From Pseudanabaena sp. PCC 7367 (GTDB lineage Bacteria; Cyanobacteriota; Cyanobacteriia; Pseudanabaenales; Pseudanabaenaceae), in the NCBI RefSeq assembly GCF_000317065.1, contig NC_019701.1:620001-684000 (forward strand): 64,000 nucleotides of DNA, written 5' to 3'. Of this stretch, positions 1-8,982 are shown one piece after another; the first letter of the stretch is position 1, and each line of letters starts with the position of its first letter. A program made the position numbers and the translations under genes. The notes beneath the pieces are model-generated. The model ran no database searches and had not been told where the DNA came from. It saw only the letters and a list, made by a program, of their open reading frames with translations.

Positions 1-789
1 ATTCCCAGAAACTCCATCATAGGCAAAGCGACCTTCGTTGGTGCCAATTTCATCGGCGAACGAATTGGCAATATTACCACCGGTCAAGCGCGTGTACAGG
101 CGATCTTTACCAGTAAAGCTGGTTACGAAGGTCATCCGAAGTTTACTTTGGAATACCAAATTGGAATCAACATCATCACCAAAGGCACTGGCCAAGTTCA
201 TCGCGGCTTCACCCACCAACTTGGTAGTGGTAGAGAACTGCTGGGCTTCGAGTTGAGCAGTTTTGGCTTCGAGGGCATCAACGCGACCACGCAGGGCAGC
301 CAATTCGGCGGCGAACTCTTCTTGCAGTCTTTGCAAGGCGGCCAAATCTTCTTTACTGACCTTATCGGCAAGGCCAGAGGAAATGATTTCGTTGATCTTA
401 TCCAAACAGGCATTCAAACCAGCGGCGAATTCATACCGAGTCATGGCACGCTGGCCACGATAGGTGCGATCGGGATAACCAGCAATACAACCATAGCGTT
501 CTACCAATGATTGCAGTGCGGTAAAAGCCCAGTCGGTTGGTTGCACATCAGAAAGCTGGGATACTGATGTCACCTGTGCTTGGTTAGAACTTGGTCTTAC
601 CCCAAGGGTGGACTGGGAAACAATATTGTTGTCTTGACTCTGTTGGAAATATTCCTGCACATAGGACGAGCTAGCTGGCTCGTTTGCTATTTCCAAATTT
701 TCTTTAACGGTTTGCGCTGCTGCTTGCATCACCGGCAATGCCAACATGGCACTACTAACGGCAAGCATCTTAAGCCATACTTTATGCAT
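1..789 (-). CDS. Iron-uptake porin with SLH domain (3' end outside window)
   Basis: The reverse strand is open from an ATG at 789 to the window edge (263 codons, no stop), so this is the N-terminal part of a longer protein. It begins with a typical signal peptide: charged start MHKVWLK, a hydrophobic stretch and a small-residue cleavage region around MQAAAQ. An S-layer-homology-like segment follows at about residues 80-140, including DWAFTALQSLVERYG, GYPDRTYRG and TRYEFAAGLNACLDKI. A heptad-rich coiled coil lies at about 148-195, and then the first strands of an OprB-type beta barrel. This order is characteristic of the cyanobacterial outer-membrane porins (SomA/B-like, iron-uptake porin family), where the SLH domain binds peptidoglycan-linked polymer and the barrel passes small solutes or inorganic iron. 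It is transcribed out of the window. The family assignment is confident; the solute is inferred from the family name. Confidence 0.9.
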   Translation of the reverse strand, partial: MHKVWLKMLAVSSAMLALPVMQAAAQTVKENLEIANEPASSSYVQEYFQQSQDNNIVSQSTLGVRPSSNQAQVTSVSQLSDVQPTDWAFTALQSLVERYGCIAGYPDRTYRGQRAMTRYEFAAGLNACLDKINEIISSGLADKVSKEDLAALQRLQEEFAAELAALRGRVDALEAKTAQLEAQQFSTTTKLVGEAAMNLASAFGDDVDSNLVFQSKLRMTFVTSFTGKDRLYTRLTGGNIANSFADEIGTNEGRFAYDGVSGN

Positions 790-1007
790 TAGCTTTACTC
801 TCACTCCTTACACTCACTAATCACACGTTGCGATCGCTACTTGGGCTTTACCATTAATATAATGATCATTAGCCATAGTATTGATAGCAAATTAGCAATC
901 TAGCCGATGTGCATTTGTATTGTCAATCACATATTTTATCGATTTGATGCAATTAATGCATTGATAGCATGTAAATAGTTTAAGATTGGCTTGAATAGGC
1001 TTATTAA

Positions 1008-1385
1008 CTTAAGTACAGGACAAAAAATTGAGAGCGGAACGAAATTGAGAACACTTGGTAGTCAGGTTAAATAAAATATTGCGTAAAAGGTCAAGTCCAT
1101 AACGAAAAATCGCTACATCCGTTTGTAATGAGATTCTACCTGGGCTTTTCCTGCAAATGCTTGTGCTAGCTCTACTATATTCACTGTCCTGACTTGGATC
1201 AGTGCTAGTAAAATTTGGCCAGAAAATCGATTCTTGCTCCGTGCCAAGGTAGCAATAGCGATAGTTTTTCCTTCAGTGCAATAATATCTGACATGGGTTT
1301 CATATTTGATTGTTTAGCACTTTCTATGAAACCCTTTCTTGCGCTGCTTTTCTACCTATTTCTATACTTTTTTGTCCGGTACTGA
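1008..1385 (-). mobile_element. Internally deleted IS4-type element (MITE-like, 378 bp) with 9-bp target duplication
   Basis: Both ends carry an imperfect terminal inverted repeat. The left end reads CTTAAGTACAGGACAAAAAA and the right end, read inward on the other strand, TCAGTACCGGACAAAAAA; the shared core AGTACNGGACAAAAAA has one mismatch. The element is flanked by a perfect 9-bp direct repeat, GCTTATTAA, at 999-1007 and 1386-1394, the signature of a transposition event. Inside are only the two ends of a transposase gene on the minus strand. At 378 bp it is far shorter than a full IS4-family element, so it could move only if a related transposase acts in trans. The spacer 790-1007 between it and the porin start is AT-rich and holds no gene I can recognise. 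Confidence 0.85.
1009..1303 (-). pseudogene. IS4-family transposase remnant (N- and C-terminal ends only)
   Basis: Read on the minus strand from ATG 1303, the frame gives MKPMSDIIALKEKLSLLLPW and continues to FLAKF. A 1-base frameshift near 1210 breaks it, and the next frame continues LALIQVRTVNIVELAQAF to SHYKRM and a stop at 1113-1115. This matches the N-terminal region typical of cyanobacterial IS4-type transposases (small helical region followed by SHYKRLQRFF-like sequence). The last 33 codons before the left end, IFRYGLDLLRNILFNL to ALNFLSCT, match the typical C-terminus, with the stop inside the inverted repeat. The catalytic DDE core is completely missing. The family call rests on the combination of end motifs and the 9-bp target duplication. 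Confidence 0.75.
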
Positions 1386-1464
1386 GCTTATTAAGGATCA
1401 TAAATATCAAGAGTCATCTATAAATTTATCTCAATACCTTTTTAGCAACTGACCTGAATTAAAA

Positions 1465-2517
1465 ATGGGCGATCGCCAGGATGCAGAAACCTTTAATAAC
1501 CTGCTCGCCGCGTTTGGGATGGCGCGGGGTAAGTTGCAGTTGCCCTGTGTGCCTGCCTTGAAAGCGCGTTATGTGCAAAAGGTGATCGCCCTGGCGAATT
1601 TACTCGAAAAACCGCTGACATCAGCACAAGTGGAAGAGCTAGAAACAGCGATCGCCCAGGAACTAGCCAAAGGCTTCCAAGCTTCGCAGCATTCTCAATT
1701 ATTAATTAGCTTTCAACCCAATCCCAAATCAGTCGAGCAATTAGACTTCAAAATTACTTGCCAGATCGCCTCCTTGGCAGAGTTTTATGAGGCCGCGCTC
1801 AAGGATAATTTTGCTACTGATTCTGATCAGCTCGATCGCCTGGAAACCAGTGTATTTGGGAAACATGCCAATGCCAGAGTTTTAGATTTGTTGCCGGAGT
1901 TAGGCGATCCCGAAACTACTACGATCTTGGATATTGGCGCTGGTTCTGGCCGAAATGCCCTGCCCCTAGCGCGATCGGGTTATGCAGTAGATGCGATCGA
2001 ACTGGCCGACACCTTTTGCCAGCAGTTACAGCAGCAAGCCAAAACCGAGAACCTGCCGTTATCAATTATTCAAGGTAATATTCTCGATCCGCTATTGCGC
2101 CCCAAATTAAATCATTATGCTCTGGCGATCCTGTCTGAGTTGCTGGTGCATTTTCGGGATGCTGATCAAGCTAGATTAGCCCTAGCCAAAGCCTGTGATG
2201 CCGTTAGCAAAAGTGGTTTGGTGCTGTTTAACATTTTCCTTTGCCGTCCTGACTATCAACCTACAATTGCCGATCGCCAGGTGGCACAGGTCGCCCAATC
2301 GTTTTTTCTTACTCCCGCAGAGCTAGAATCAGTGATGGATGGCTTGCCCCTGGAACTTGTCGATCGACACAGCGTATTTGACTATGAGCGCGATCGCTTG
2401 CCATCATCGGCCTGGCCACCTTCACCCTGGTTTATTAACTGGGCAACGGGTAGGCTGCTTTTTGACCTGGAACCACCACCAATTTCGCTGCAATGGTTGT
2501 TATGTCGCCGAATTTAA
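1465..2517 (+). CDS. Class I SAM-dependent methyltransferase
   Basis: 350 residues from an ATG that overlaps a HIP1 motif (atgggcgatcgcc). The N-terminal ~150 residues are helical and unassigned. The Rossmann-type methyltransferase core starts at about residue 153 with motif I, ILDIGAGSGRNALPLA. An acidic residue at the end of the next strand (VDAIE) would bind the ribose hydroxyls of S-adenosylmethionine, and NILDPLLRP is in the position of the following acidic motif. SELLVHFRD and LVLFNIFL fit motifs IV and VI. The substrate cannot be read from sequence; the closest look is to TehB/UbiE-like small-molecule methyltransferases. The gene stands alone, converging on the TPR gene downstream with a gap of about 55 bp. 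Confidence 0.8.
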   Translation: MGDRQDAETFNNLLAAFGMARGKLQLPCVPALKARYVQKVIALANLLEKPLTSAQVEELETAIAQELAKGFQASQHSQLLISFQPNPKSVEQLDFKITCQIASLAEFYEAALKDNFATDSDQLDRLETSVFGKHANARVLDLLPELGDPETTTILDIGAGSGRNALPLARSGYAVDAIELADTFCQQLQQQAKTENLPLSIIQGNILDPLLRPKLNHYALAILSELLVHFRDADQARLALAKACDAVSKSGLVLFNIFLCRPDYQPTIADRQVAQVAQSFFLTPAELESVMDGLPLELVDRHSVFDYERDRLPSSAWPPSPWFINWATGRLLFDLEPPPISLQWLLCRRI

Positions 2518-2572
2518 ATACAATGCTTGAGCAGATCCCAATTATGCAGATCTCCCTAATCTTATTCAGTCG

Positions 2573-4711
2573 CTAAAAAGAAGCCGCTGCCGCCACCAGG
2601 CTATAGGACTTGCGCAGGTTATACATTGCACCCACCTGTTCATGGCGATTGCCCAGTTGCTTAGCTAGATTCAGCCAGGTTTGGAAGGCCGCGATCGCAT
2701 TTTGATAGCTAGAGAGGGAATGGTAACTAAGACCTAACCCCTTGAGAGCAGCCATTTCCAGATGAGGCTGATTAATTGCCCGTGCTAACCGGAGCGCATC
2801 TTGATAATAGGAGATCGCAGTTTGATCTAATCCCATGCCATAGTAGGCAAAGCCCAAGGCAATCAGGGCAATCACTTCCTCTTCTTGGTCGCCGATCGTG
2901 CGGGTGAAATCCAGATTGCGCTGTTGATATTCGATCGCCGCTTGAAAATTCCCCAGATTGTAATAGGCGCTGCCCAAATTGCCCAGAATCGAGGTTTCTT
3001 TAATTTCCATCTCTCCCGCTTCCGCCACTGCCACCAAAAACTTTTGGTAATAAACAATCGCCGTGCGATCTTGCTTCAAGATGTAGTAAATATTGCCCAA
3101 ATTAGCCAGAACACTAATTTGCACCTGGCGATCGGCCAGCTCATTGGCAAACATCAAGCATTGCTGGTAATGGCTGATCGCGGTTTGATATTGAGCCAGG
3201 CCTTGATAGAGCAAGGCAATACTTTTGAGCGTGAGCATCTCTAGGCTAATATCATCTGCTTCCACGGCGGTGCGGTGCGCCTCTTCGTAACAGGCGATCG
3301 CTTCTTCATTGGCATTCAAGTAGAAATAGGCATCACCCATATTTTGCAAAATTTGCCAGTGCTGCGCCGGTTCACTCACCCGCCGATCGCCCTTTTGCCA
3401 ACTACGCGGCAACAAACCCTGGTTTAGTTCCAGCATTACCTGGATTTGCCCAGCCTGACGTAATTGCTGCCAGTCTACATATTTAATCGCTTCCGCCGCC
3501 CCATCCCAATCACGATTGGCGATCGCATTGCCATAGACCTGCACCAAATCATCTAGCAATTCCGCTGACATCTGCGCGTTTTCAAGCACAGCGGTCATTT
3601 GCACTGGAGCAGATTGAGCCGTACTAGCCGCATTGACAACCGTTTGCTCATGTTGATCAACTGGGGCGATCGTAATATCGGCAGTAATATTCACGGTGGC
3701 ATCAGCAATTTCGATTGGTTTTTCAATCACCAATTCAACTGGTTGCTGGGGTAGGTCTGGCTCTAGCTCAGCTTTGATCTCCTGATTGATTTCTTGAGTT
3801 AGCAGATTGGCCACCCGATCAATAATTGCTTCGGCGGTTGCATCTGGGGTTGAGTTGGCGGTGGTGTTTTCCTGATCCGCGATCGCCTCAGGTTGTCCAG
3901 CTTGTTCGGTCTCTACCGCATCATCAACTACCTGGCTAGCCTGATTTATGTTAGTCTCTGCGGCAACTTCCCTGGCCAGGGCTGCTAATCCAGCTTTATC
4001 GATCGCTGGGGTAGGAGTTGGCTCAGCTTCCGCTTCAGTTACTGATTGGTCAACCGGCAAATCGGTTTCTAGATCAACTTGATCATTTAGTTCTGGCTCT
4101 GATTCAGTGGCGATCGGCGGCGCAGAAAATAAAGAAGAAGTCCGAAATAACCGCGAAGCTAGCTTAGGAATGCCCGGTGTGCCGGGAGCATCGGCGGTAT
4201 CGGCGGTATCGGCGGTATCGGCGGTATCAAGATTATCAGGATTATTAGAGGAAGCGGATTGGTCGGTCTTGTTGGTGGGTGCGGAATTTTTCTGCCCCTG
4301 CTGATTCTGTTTAGCTGTCTGTTTAGCTGATGGCGGCGATTGAGTTGGCGCAGGGTTAACTGGAGTAGAGGGATCGCCAGGGCTGCCAGATTTATTGCCT
4401 GGTTTAGCGGTAGACCGTTTGGTGGGCTTACCATTTGGTTTGCCATTGTTGGTCAGGTTACTTGCGAAAATTGAGGCAGCTTGCAACATATCCGGTGGCA
4501 CCTTTGCGACTTTTTGCCAATCTAGCTCTAGGCGAATACATAAGCGCAAAAAGCTTTCCATGTCAACTGTTTTGCCATTAAAAAAGTCACTTACCTTATG
4601 CCGAGATAGCCCCATTTCAGCAGCAAGTGCTTTTTGGGTGGGGAAATGGCGTTCTAATGCTTTTTTGGTGCGTTTAATCCAACCAGCAGAGACCTTGAGT
4701 GTTTTTGACAT
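2573..4711 (-). CDS. XRE-type HTH protein with disordered linker and C-terminal TPR array
   Basis: 712 residues. Residues ~10-65 form a Cro/C1-type helix-turn-helix (FPTQKALAAEMGLSRHKVSD, then FFNGKTVDMESFLRLC). Residues ~95-400 are low complexity, rich in Pro, Gln, Asn, Ala, Asp and Glu, including a perfect DTA microrepeat. Residues ~410-700 are six or so tetratricopeptide repeats with the usual Trp/Tyr/Gly/Ala spacing (GDAYFYLNANEEAIACYEEA, GNIYYILKQDRTAIVYYQKF, GSAYYNLGNFQAAIEYQQRN). In cyanobacteria the same kind of HTH head is often found fused to NB-ARC, TPR or WD40 regulatory modules, where it may act as a DNA-binding or adaptor domain. A cytosolic scaffold or regulator is the likely role, but no partner is identifiable here: the neighbours are a convergent methyltransferase and a Nudix gene about 575 bp upstream. 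Confidence 0.75.
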   Translation of the reverse strand: MSKTLKVSAGWIKRTKKALERHFPTQKALAAEMGLSRHKVSDFFNGKTVDMESFLRLCIRLELDWQKVAKVPPDMLQAASIFASNLTNNGKPNGKPTKRSTAKPGNKSGSPGDPSTPVNPAPTQSPPSAKQTAKQNQQGQKNSAPTNKTDQSASSNNPDNLDTADTADTADTADAPGTPGIPKLASRLFRTSSLFSAPPIATESEPELNDQVDLETDLPVDQSVTEAEAEPTPTPAIDKAGLAALAREVAAETNINQASQVVDDAVETEQAGQPEAIADQENTTANSTPDATAEAIIDRVANLLTQEINQEIKAELEPDLPQQPVELVIEKPIEIADATVNITADITIAPVDQHEQTVVNAASTAQSAPVQMTAVLENAQMSAELLDDLVQVYGNAIANRDWDGAAEAIKYVDWQQLRQAGQIQVMLELNQGLLPRSWQKGDRRVSEPAQHWQILQNMGDAYFYLNANEEAIACYEEAHRTAVEADDISLEMLTLKSIALLYQGLAQYQTAISHYQQCLMFANELADRQVQISVLANLGNIYYILKQDRTAIVYYQKFLVAVAEAGEMEIKETSILGNLGSAYYNLGNFQAAIEYQQRNLDFTRTIGDQEEEVIALIALGFAYYGMGLDQTAISYYQDALRLARAINQPHLEMAALKGLGLSYHSLSSYQNAIAAFQTWLNLAKQLGNRHEQVGAMYNLRKSYSLVAAAASF
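4192..4227. repeat. Four perfect 9-bp tandem repeats inside the XRE-TPR gene
   Basis: CGGCGGTAT is repeated four times without error. On the coding strand the unit encodes Asp-Thr-Ala, producing a DTADTADTADTA run in the disordered linker. Because the unit length is a multiple of three, copy-number change would not shift the frame. Confidence 0.95.
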
Positions 4712-5287
4712 AACTAGTTGACAGTGATGTATATAGGTTTAAGAATTGCCGGGTTTCTTTGCAAATCCCGCATTGATGCAAATCAGTGCAAATCAGTAAG
4801 AGGTGATTAAGGGAATCAATGGTTCAGGCTAATTTATGTAACTTCATCGCACCCCGATCGCGGTTGATTTGATGGATGGTGAAAAGCCCAGGGCGATCGA
4901 TCGAATCAGCTCATTTAATTATGGATAGGGTGCTTTACTGGCTCAAGATTAGCTAGCTAGACTAACTTGATCTTAAAACTAAGCCATAAACTAAGCCATA
5001 AACTAAGCCATTTAGGATTTAGCAATTATGTAGGTGAGGTGAAAATCTAGCTTAAACTGAATTACTGCCTATTACTAACCATTGCTAAGATCAAGTCCGG
5101 TTAAATAACCACAATCACAAACTTGATTTGAGCCTTAATTCATCATGCTTCATTAGCGATTGTTTTGGATCGCTAATACATCTAGTGTAGTAACAGTTGC
5201 CTGATTTGGTCTATAGCTATTTGGTTTAAATCCTGGCACTAGAAAAATACCAAAATTTTTAAATCTATATTTTTAAAATCCATAGCC
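4712..5287. other. Intergenic region with a short 12-bp tandem repeat
   Basis: This 576-bp AT-rich spacer lies between the start of the XRE-TPR gene and the stop of the Nudix gene. The only structure I see is a perfect threefold repeat of AAACTAAGCCAT at 4976-5011. No open frame with a recognisable product is present on either strand. Part of it must contain the XRE-TPR promoter, but I cannot pick a convincing -10/-35 pair. Confidence 0.7.
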
Positions 5288-5743
5288 CTAGGCCAGTGCG
5301 GTGTGATTGTCCAAATAGTTTTGCAGGTGGCGATCGTGGTCATGGGCCAGTTGGCCTGCGGGCAAGGTTTCGAGCGTAAAAGCCTTAACTTCAATTACCT
5401 CGGCGGTGTCATATATTTTCATTTCGCCGCCTACCTCTGCCGCCACCGTAATGCAAATCGAATGCATTCTGGGGTCTCGATCGAGGCTGGAGTAAACTCC
5501 CACTAAGCGCACAATATTTTTAAGTTCTAATCCTGCCTCCTCGCGCAGTTCACGCTTGGCAGTGGTGGAGATATCTTCACCCCAATCAACCAGCCCACCA
5601 GGAAAACCCCATTTACCGCAATCGCGCCGTTTGATTAGCACGATTCGACCATCAGCCAGTAAAGGAATAATACTAACACCAGCCAGAGGGCGACGAAATA
5701 ATAGGCTAACAACGGTCTTGGCGATTCGCCAGATTTGATCCAT
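5288..5743 (-). CDS. Nudix hydrolase
   Basis: 151 residues with a perfect Nudix box, GX5EX7REUXEEXGU, at residues 50-72: Gly50, Glu56, Arg64, Glu65, Glu68, Glu69 and Gly71. The box glutamates bind the divalent metals that hydrolyse nucleoside diphosphate-linked substrates. The N-terminal stretch (VVSLLFRRPLAGVSIIPLLA) forms the first strands of the Nudix fold with a hydrophobic lead. The preceding KWGFPGG is the usual strand before the box. Length is normal for the family. The substrate (ADP-ribose, NADH, oxidised nucleotides or a nucleotide sugar) cannot be decided. It is a single gene with a decayed IS1 downstream on the opposite strand. Confidence 0.9.
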   Translation of the reverse strand: MDQIWRIAKTVVSLLFRRPLAGVSIIPLLADGRIVLIKRRDCGKWGFPGGLVDWGEDISTTAKRELREEAGLELKNIVRLVGVYSSLDRDPRMHSICITVAAEVGGEMKIYDTAEVIEVKAFTLETLPAGQLAHDHDRHLQNYLDNHTALA

Positions 5744-5986
5744 TAGTCTAATAATTTATGGTAACGGATGTATTCAAATTTACTCAAAACATCCATCTAG
5801 CACATATGGAAAGACTAATTCTAAGGGAACTAGGCTTAGTTAAACGATCTGCTTTAATTACTTTTAATTACTTTTAAGTAACCAACTGCACCAATCATAG
5901 GTTTCTATTACCTATATTTCTATACTAAACGGGATATTTTTTTAGTGGCAGAGAATGCTGTCATGATGGCGTTGCATAATAGAGGG

Positions 5987-6518
5987 ATGAAATGCAAATA
6001 CTGTACCTCAAATCACGTTAGTAAGAATGGACATCGCGCGGCAAACAAAATTACAAATGCCAAACATGTGGCCGTCAATTCATCGAATCGTATTCCCAAC
6101 AGGGATATTCACAAGAAGTCAAGCAGGGTTGTGTAACTCTCTATGTCAATGCTCTAGGATTTCGAGCAATTGAGCATTGTACAGGAGTCAATCATAATAC
6201 TTTGATCAACTGGGTTAAGCAAAAGGGCTCGGCATTACCTAATCCACCATCGGAATGCACCATCGGAGGATAAAATTCCACCGCTAGCTAAAATTGATGA
6301 ATTGCAAACCTTTGTCGGCTCAAAAAAAAACAAAGTCTGGCTCTGGAGTGCAGTCAACGGGTACAAAGCAGGAATCCTGGCCTGGGTGATTAGGTGATCG
6401 CAGCGCCAAGACCTTCTGGCCACTATGGTTGATTTTGCGCTGTTGGCATTGCTTCTTGTATATCACTGATGGCTATCGTGTTTATCAGTATTTTATCGAT
6501 CAAAGTGAAGGCTGTTGA
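5987..6518 (+). pseudogene. Decayed IS1-family transposase (frameshifted, 3' truncated)
   Basis: The order of fragments matches the fused InsAB-type IS1 transposase of cyanobacteria. First comes a zinc-finger head, MKCKYCTSNHVSKNGHR. A 1-base loss near 6037-6041 is followed by GKQNYKCQTCGRQFIES, then YSQEVKQGCVTLYVNALGF and HNTLINWVKQKG. Another frame break near 6262-6275 is followed by AKIDELQTFVGSKKNKVWLW. A third break at about 6385-6395, possibly a small GTGAT duplication, is followed by RSAKTFWPLW and YITDGYRVYQYFIDQ, with a stop at 6516-6518. The C-terminal part with the last catalytic acidic residue is missing. It runs into, and overlaps in antisense, the last codons of the GT2 gene that stops at 6500. 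No clear terminal inverted repeats were found. Confidence 0.85.
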
Positions 6519-7537
6519 TTGCGATTACGCCAATCGGCTTTTAGTACCTTTTGCAAATTTTGCTTGTAGATATTGCGGCTGTACCATAGTCCCATTAAGC
6601 GACCACGCAAGATTTCAATTTCGATACTCTGACGATCGCCCTCCTGCTGATCAGAATTGCGATCGATTAATTTTCCACCATGCCCCAATAGCTTCAACAG
6701 CACCACAATCATACGCACCAACCAGAGCCGGGAGAGGAAAGAATAGAACCAGTTGCGGGACTGCTTGGCAATCTTGTAGGCATCTAGCCCCACACTACTA
6801 GCGCCAAATCCCCGCTTCAAGCGCTTTAGGTAACTCCATTGCAATCGATTGGGACTCATAAAATGCGAGAGATGCAACCTGGGGTCATACCACAATCGCC
6901 AGCCAGCCAGGATCAAAGCCTGACAGAATTCGTAGTCATCACAAGAGGTGAGAATTTGCCCCGCTCGTCCGCCATTGATTGGCTCAAAGCCGCGATCGTG
7001 TAATTGTTGCCAGGCTCTTTTGCGCATGGTCAAACCAGCCCCCCATAAAAAACCCCTGGTATCAGTCACATCACCAGCGGTATCTGCCTGGGTGCCAACC
7101 GCATAATCACATTGATAATCTGCAAACCAGGTGGGTAATTCTACTTCGGCTACAGCGGAGTTTTGCCCCCCGCAAGCCCCCACCTCTGGATGGTTCTGCA
7201 TAATTTCCACTACAGTTTGAATCCAGTTGGGGGATACCCAATTATCATCATCCACAAAACTAACCAGATCATATTTAGCCGTGGCGATCCCCTTGAGTCT
7301 GGCATGGGTCTGGCCGGGTTGGGGTTCATTAACAGTAATCAAGGGCGCTTGAACATTAGCGGCAGCCCAGGTTTCGATCGCTACTGCGGTGGTGCGATCG
7401 CTGGAGGCATTATCGACTAAAATCACTTCCCAATCGATCGCGGCATCAACCTGTTGCGCGACTAAATGCTGCAATGTGGTCGGTAATCTTGCTTCACCGT
7501 TATAGCAACAAATTACAATACTGACTCCAAGACTCAT
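6500..7537 (-). CDS. Glycosyltransferase family 2
   Basis: 345 residues with a GT-A fold. The nucleotide-binding start is SIVICCYNGEARLPTTLQHL, the first Asp of the sugar-nucleotide site lies in ILVDNASSDRT (about residue 42), and a metal-binding DxD-like motif is in VSFVDDDNWVSPNW (Asp96-98). The catalytic-base region appears as TSCDDYEFC. The C-terminal ~90 residues carry an amphipathic or membrane-associated stretch (FLSRLWLVRMIVVLLKLLG), suggesting action at the inner face of the plasma membrane. With a second GT2 gene, an ABC exporter and a giant surface protein on the same strand, it probably builds a polysaccharide or protein-linked glycan. The last five codons (QQPSL plus stop) lie in antisense over the decayed IS1, so its C-terminus was probably reset by that insertion. 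Confidence 0.88.
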   Translation of the reverse strand: MSLGVSIVICCYNGEARLPTTLQHLVAQQVDAAIDWEVILVDNASSDRTTAVAIETWAAANVQAPLITVNEPQPGQTHARLKGIATAKYDLVSFVDDDNWVSPNWIQTVVEIMQNHPEVGACGGQNSAVAEVELPTWFADYQCDYAVGTQADTAGDVTDTRGFLWGAGLTMRKRAWQQLHDRGFEPINGGRAGQILTSCDDYEFCQALILAGWRLWYDPRLHLSHFMSPNRLQWSYLKRLKRGFGASSVGLDAYKIAKQSRNWFYSFLSRLWLVRMIVVLLKLLGHGGKLIDRNSDQQEGDRQSIEIEILRGRLMGLWYSRNIYKQNLQKVLKADWRNRNQQPSL

Positions 7538-7729
7538 GGGTGGTTCTCCTGATTGTTTGATCCCAACTAGCTAGATTAATTTGGCAAGCCTGTATATATT
7601 CTGGCGATCGAATCGAAATTGTCTCAAGCTTCCTTTGCTAAAAATCGTTATTTTTATGCCTACCGCAGCTTTGACTAACTAAATCTATTTTTAAAACCTT
7701 ATTTTGGAACCTAGTTTTTAGATCTAGTT

Positions 7730-8725
7730 TTAAATGTCCGGTGCATAGTTACGCCAGAACCCCAGTGAGGCAAGCAGGGCAATTGTGGCTTCGCGCAGTT
7801 GGGCGATCGCTGCCGCCAGATCCTGAGCCCCAGTTAATGATCGTTGGGCTTGATCCAGTCCATAGCGGGCATAGTGGCGTAAGGCCAAGCTAGACAGATG
7901 TTTGGCGCGATCGGCAGGTAAATATTGCTGCATGATTTTGATCGCTCGCCGAATATCGCGCATATCTTCGCCAGTGCGGACATAGCGACCACTGTTGGAG
8001 CTGGAATGAACCCGATAAAGCGCCAATACCTCTGGCTCAAACCAAACTGGATATTGGGAGGCGATCCGCACCCACATTTCCCAGTCCTCTGACCAACTGA
8101 GGCGATAGTCAAAACCACCAATTTGCTCATATACCTGCCGTCTGACCACGATCGATGGGGTTTGGATTAGCTGCTGCACGGCGATCCGCTCTAGCCAATT
8201 GGGAATAATGCCACTGGTCGATCGTTGCGATGGCAGAATATAGCCCGGTTGATCATGCTCATCCATGAGTTGGCAGCGACAAAACGCCGCACCAAGTTGG
8301 GGATTTTGGGCAAAGGCATCCTGCAACTTGGTATAGAAGCCCGGTAAAACCTGATCATCACCATGCAATAAATGGACAATCTGCCCCCGCGATCGGATCA
8401 AGCAGGTGGCAAAGTTCTTGGTATGGCCAACGTTGTGGGGTTGACGATAGAAGACCACCCGATCGCCTGCCAATTCCTGCACCACTGCTTCTGGATCATC
8501 TTTGGTCGAGCAATCATCAATCACCTCGATCTGCATCTGCGCTGCCCCCAAATCCTGCGCCAATACACTACTCAGGGTCTGCCGCAAGTAATTAGCGCAG
8601 TTATAAGTAGGGATCATCACCGACCACAAGGGGCGATCGGCCTCGGTGGAAAGGGGGTCAACCCGAATCCGATTATGCGTTGGTGATTGTGTTGATGATT
8701 GCGGTGTTGTTGGGCTTGCGGGCAT
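7730..8725 (-). CDS. Glycosyltransferase family 2
   Basis: 331 residues. After a short Pro/Thr/Ser-rich head it has the GT-A core: WSVMIPTYNCANYLRQTLSS, then IEVIDDCSTKDDPEA, and HLLHGDDQVLPGFYTKL with the DxD-like motif. SWSEDWEMWVRIA is the usual acceptor/catalytic-base region, followed by LALYRVHSSSNSG. These features are common to family-2 enzymes that add single sugars to lipid-linked or polysaccharide acceptors. It lies about 190 bp upstream of the other GT2 gene on the same strand and about 255 bp downstream of the ABC exporter. The spacings argue for a co-oriented gene group rather than a tight operon. Donor and acceptor are not predictable. Confidence 0.88.
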   Translation of the reverse strand: MPASPTTPQSSTQSPTHNRIRVDPLSTEADRPLWSVMIPTYNCANYLRQTLSSVLAQDLGAAQMQIEVIDDCSTKDDPEAVVQELAGDRVVFYRQPHNVGHTKNFATCLIRSRGQIVHLLHGDDQVLPGFYTKLQDAFAQNPQLGAAFCRCQLMDEHDQPGYILPSQRSTSGIIPNWLERIAVQQLIQTPSIVVRRQVYEQIGGFDYRLSWSEDWEMWVRIASQYPVWFEPEVLALYRVHSSSNSGRYVRTGEDMRDIRRAIKIMQQYLPADRAKHLSSLALRHYARYGLDQAQRSLTGAQDLAAAIAQLREATIALLASLGFWRNYAPDI

Positions 8726-8982
8726 AAATCCCCATCCTGATTTGACTAAGCTTGGCTAAAATTCTTCTTTTTATAACAACTATTTGGATCTGTCTGTCTC
8801 TTGAAATAACTAGCTAGCAGGAGTCACAGCAGATCGCAGCAATATGCTCTTTTCCTACTTAAACCAAAACATCGAAAAGCGCTCTAATAGGCTCTATACC
8901 AATACCTAACTATCCATAAGCCATTCATCCGAAACCTCCCCCTACTTACCAAACAAACTTATTAGTTAATAGCCTCGTAATT

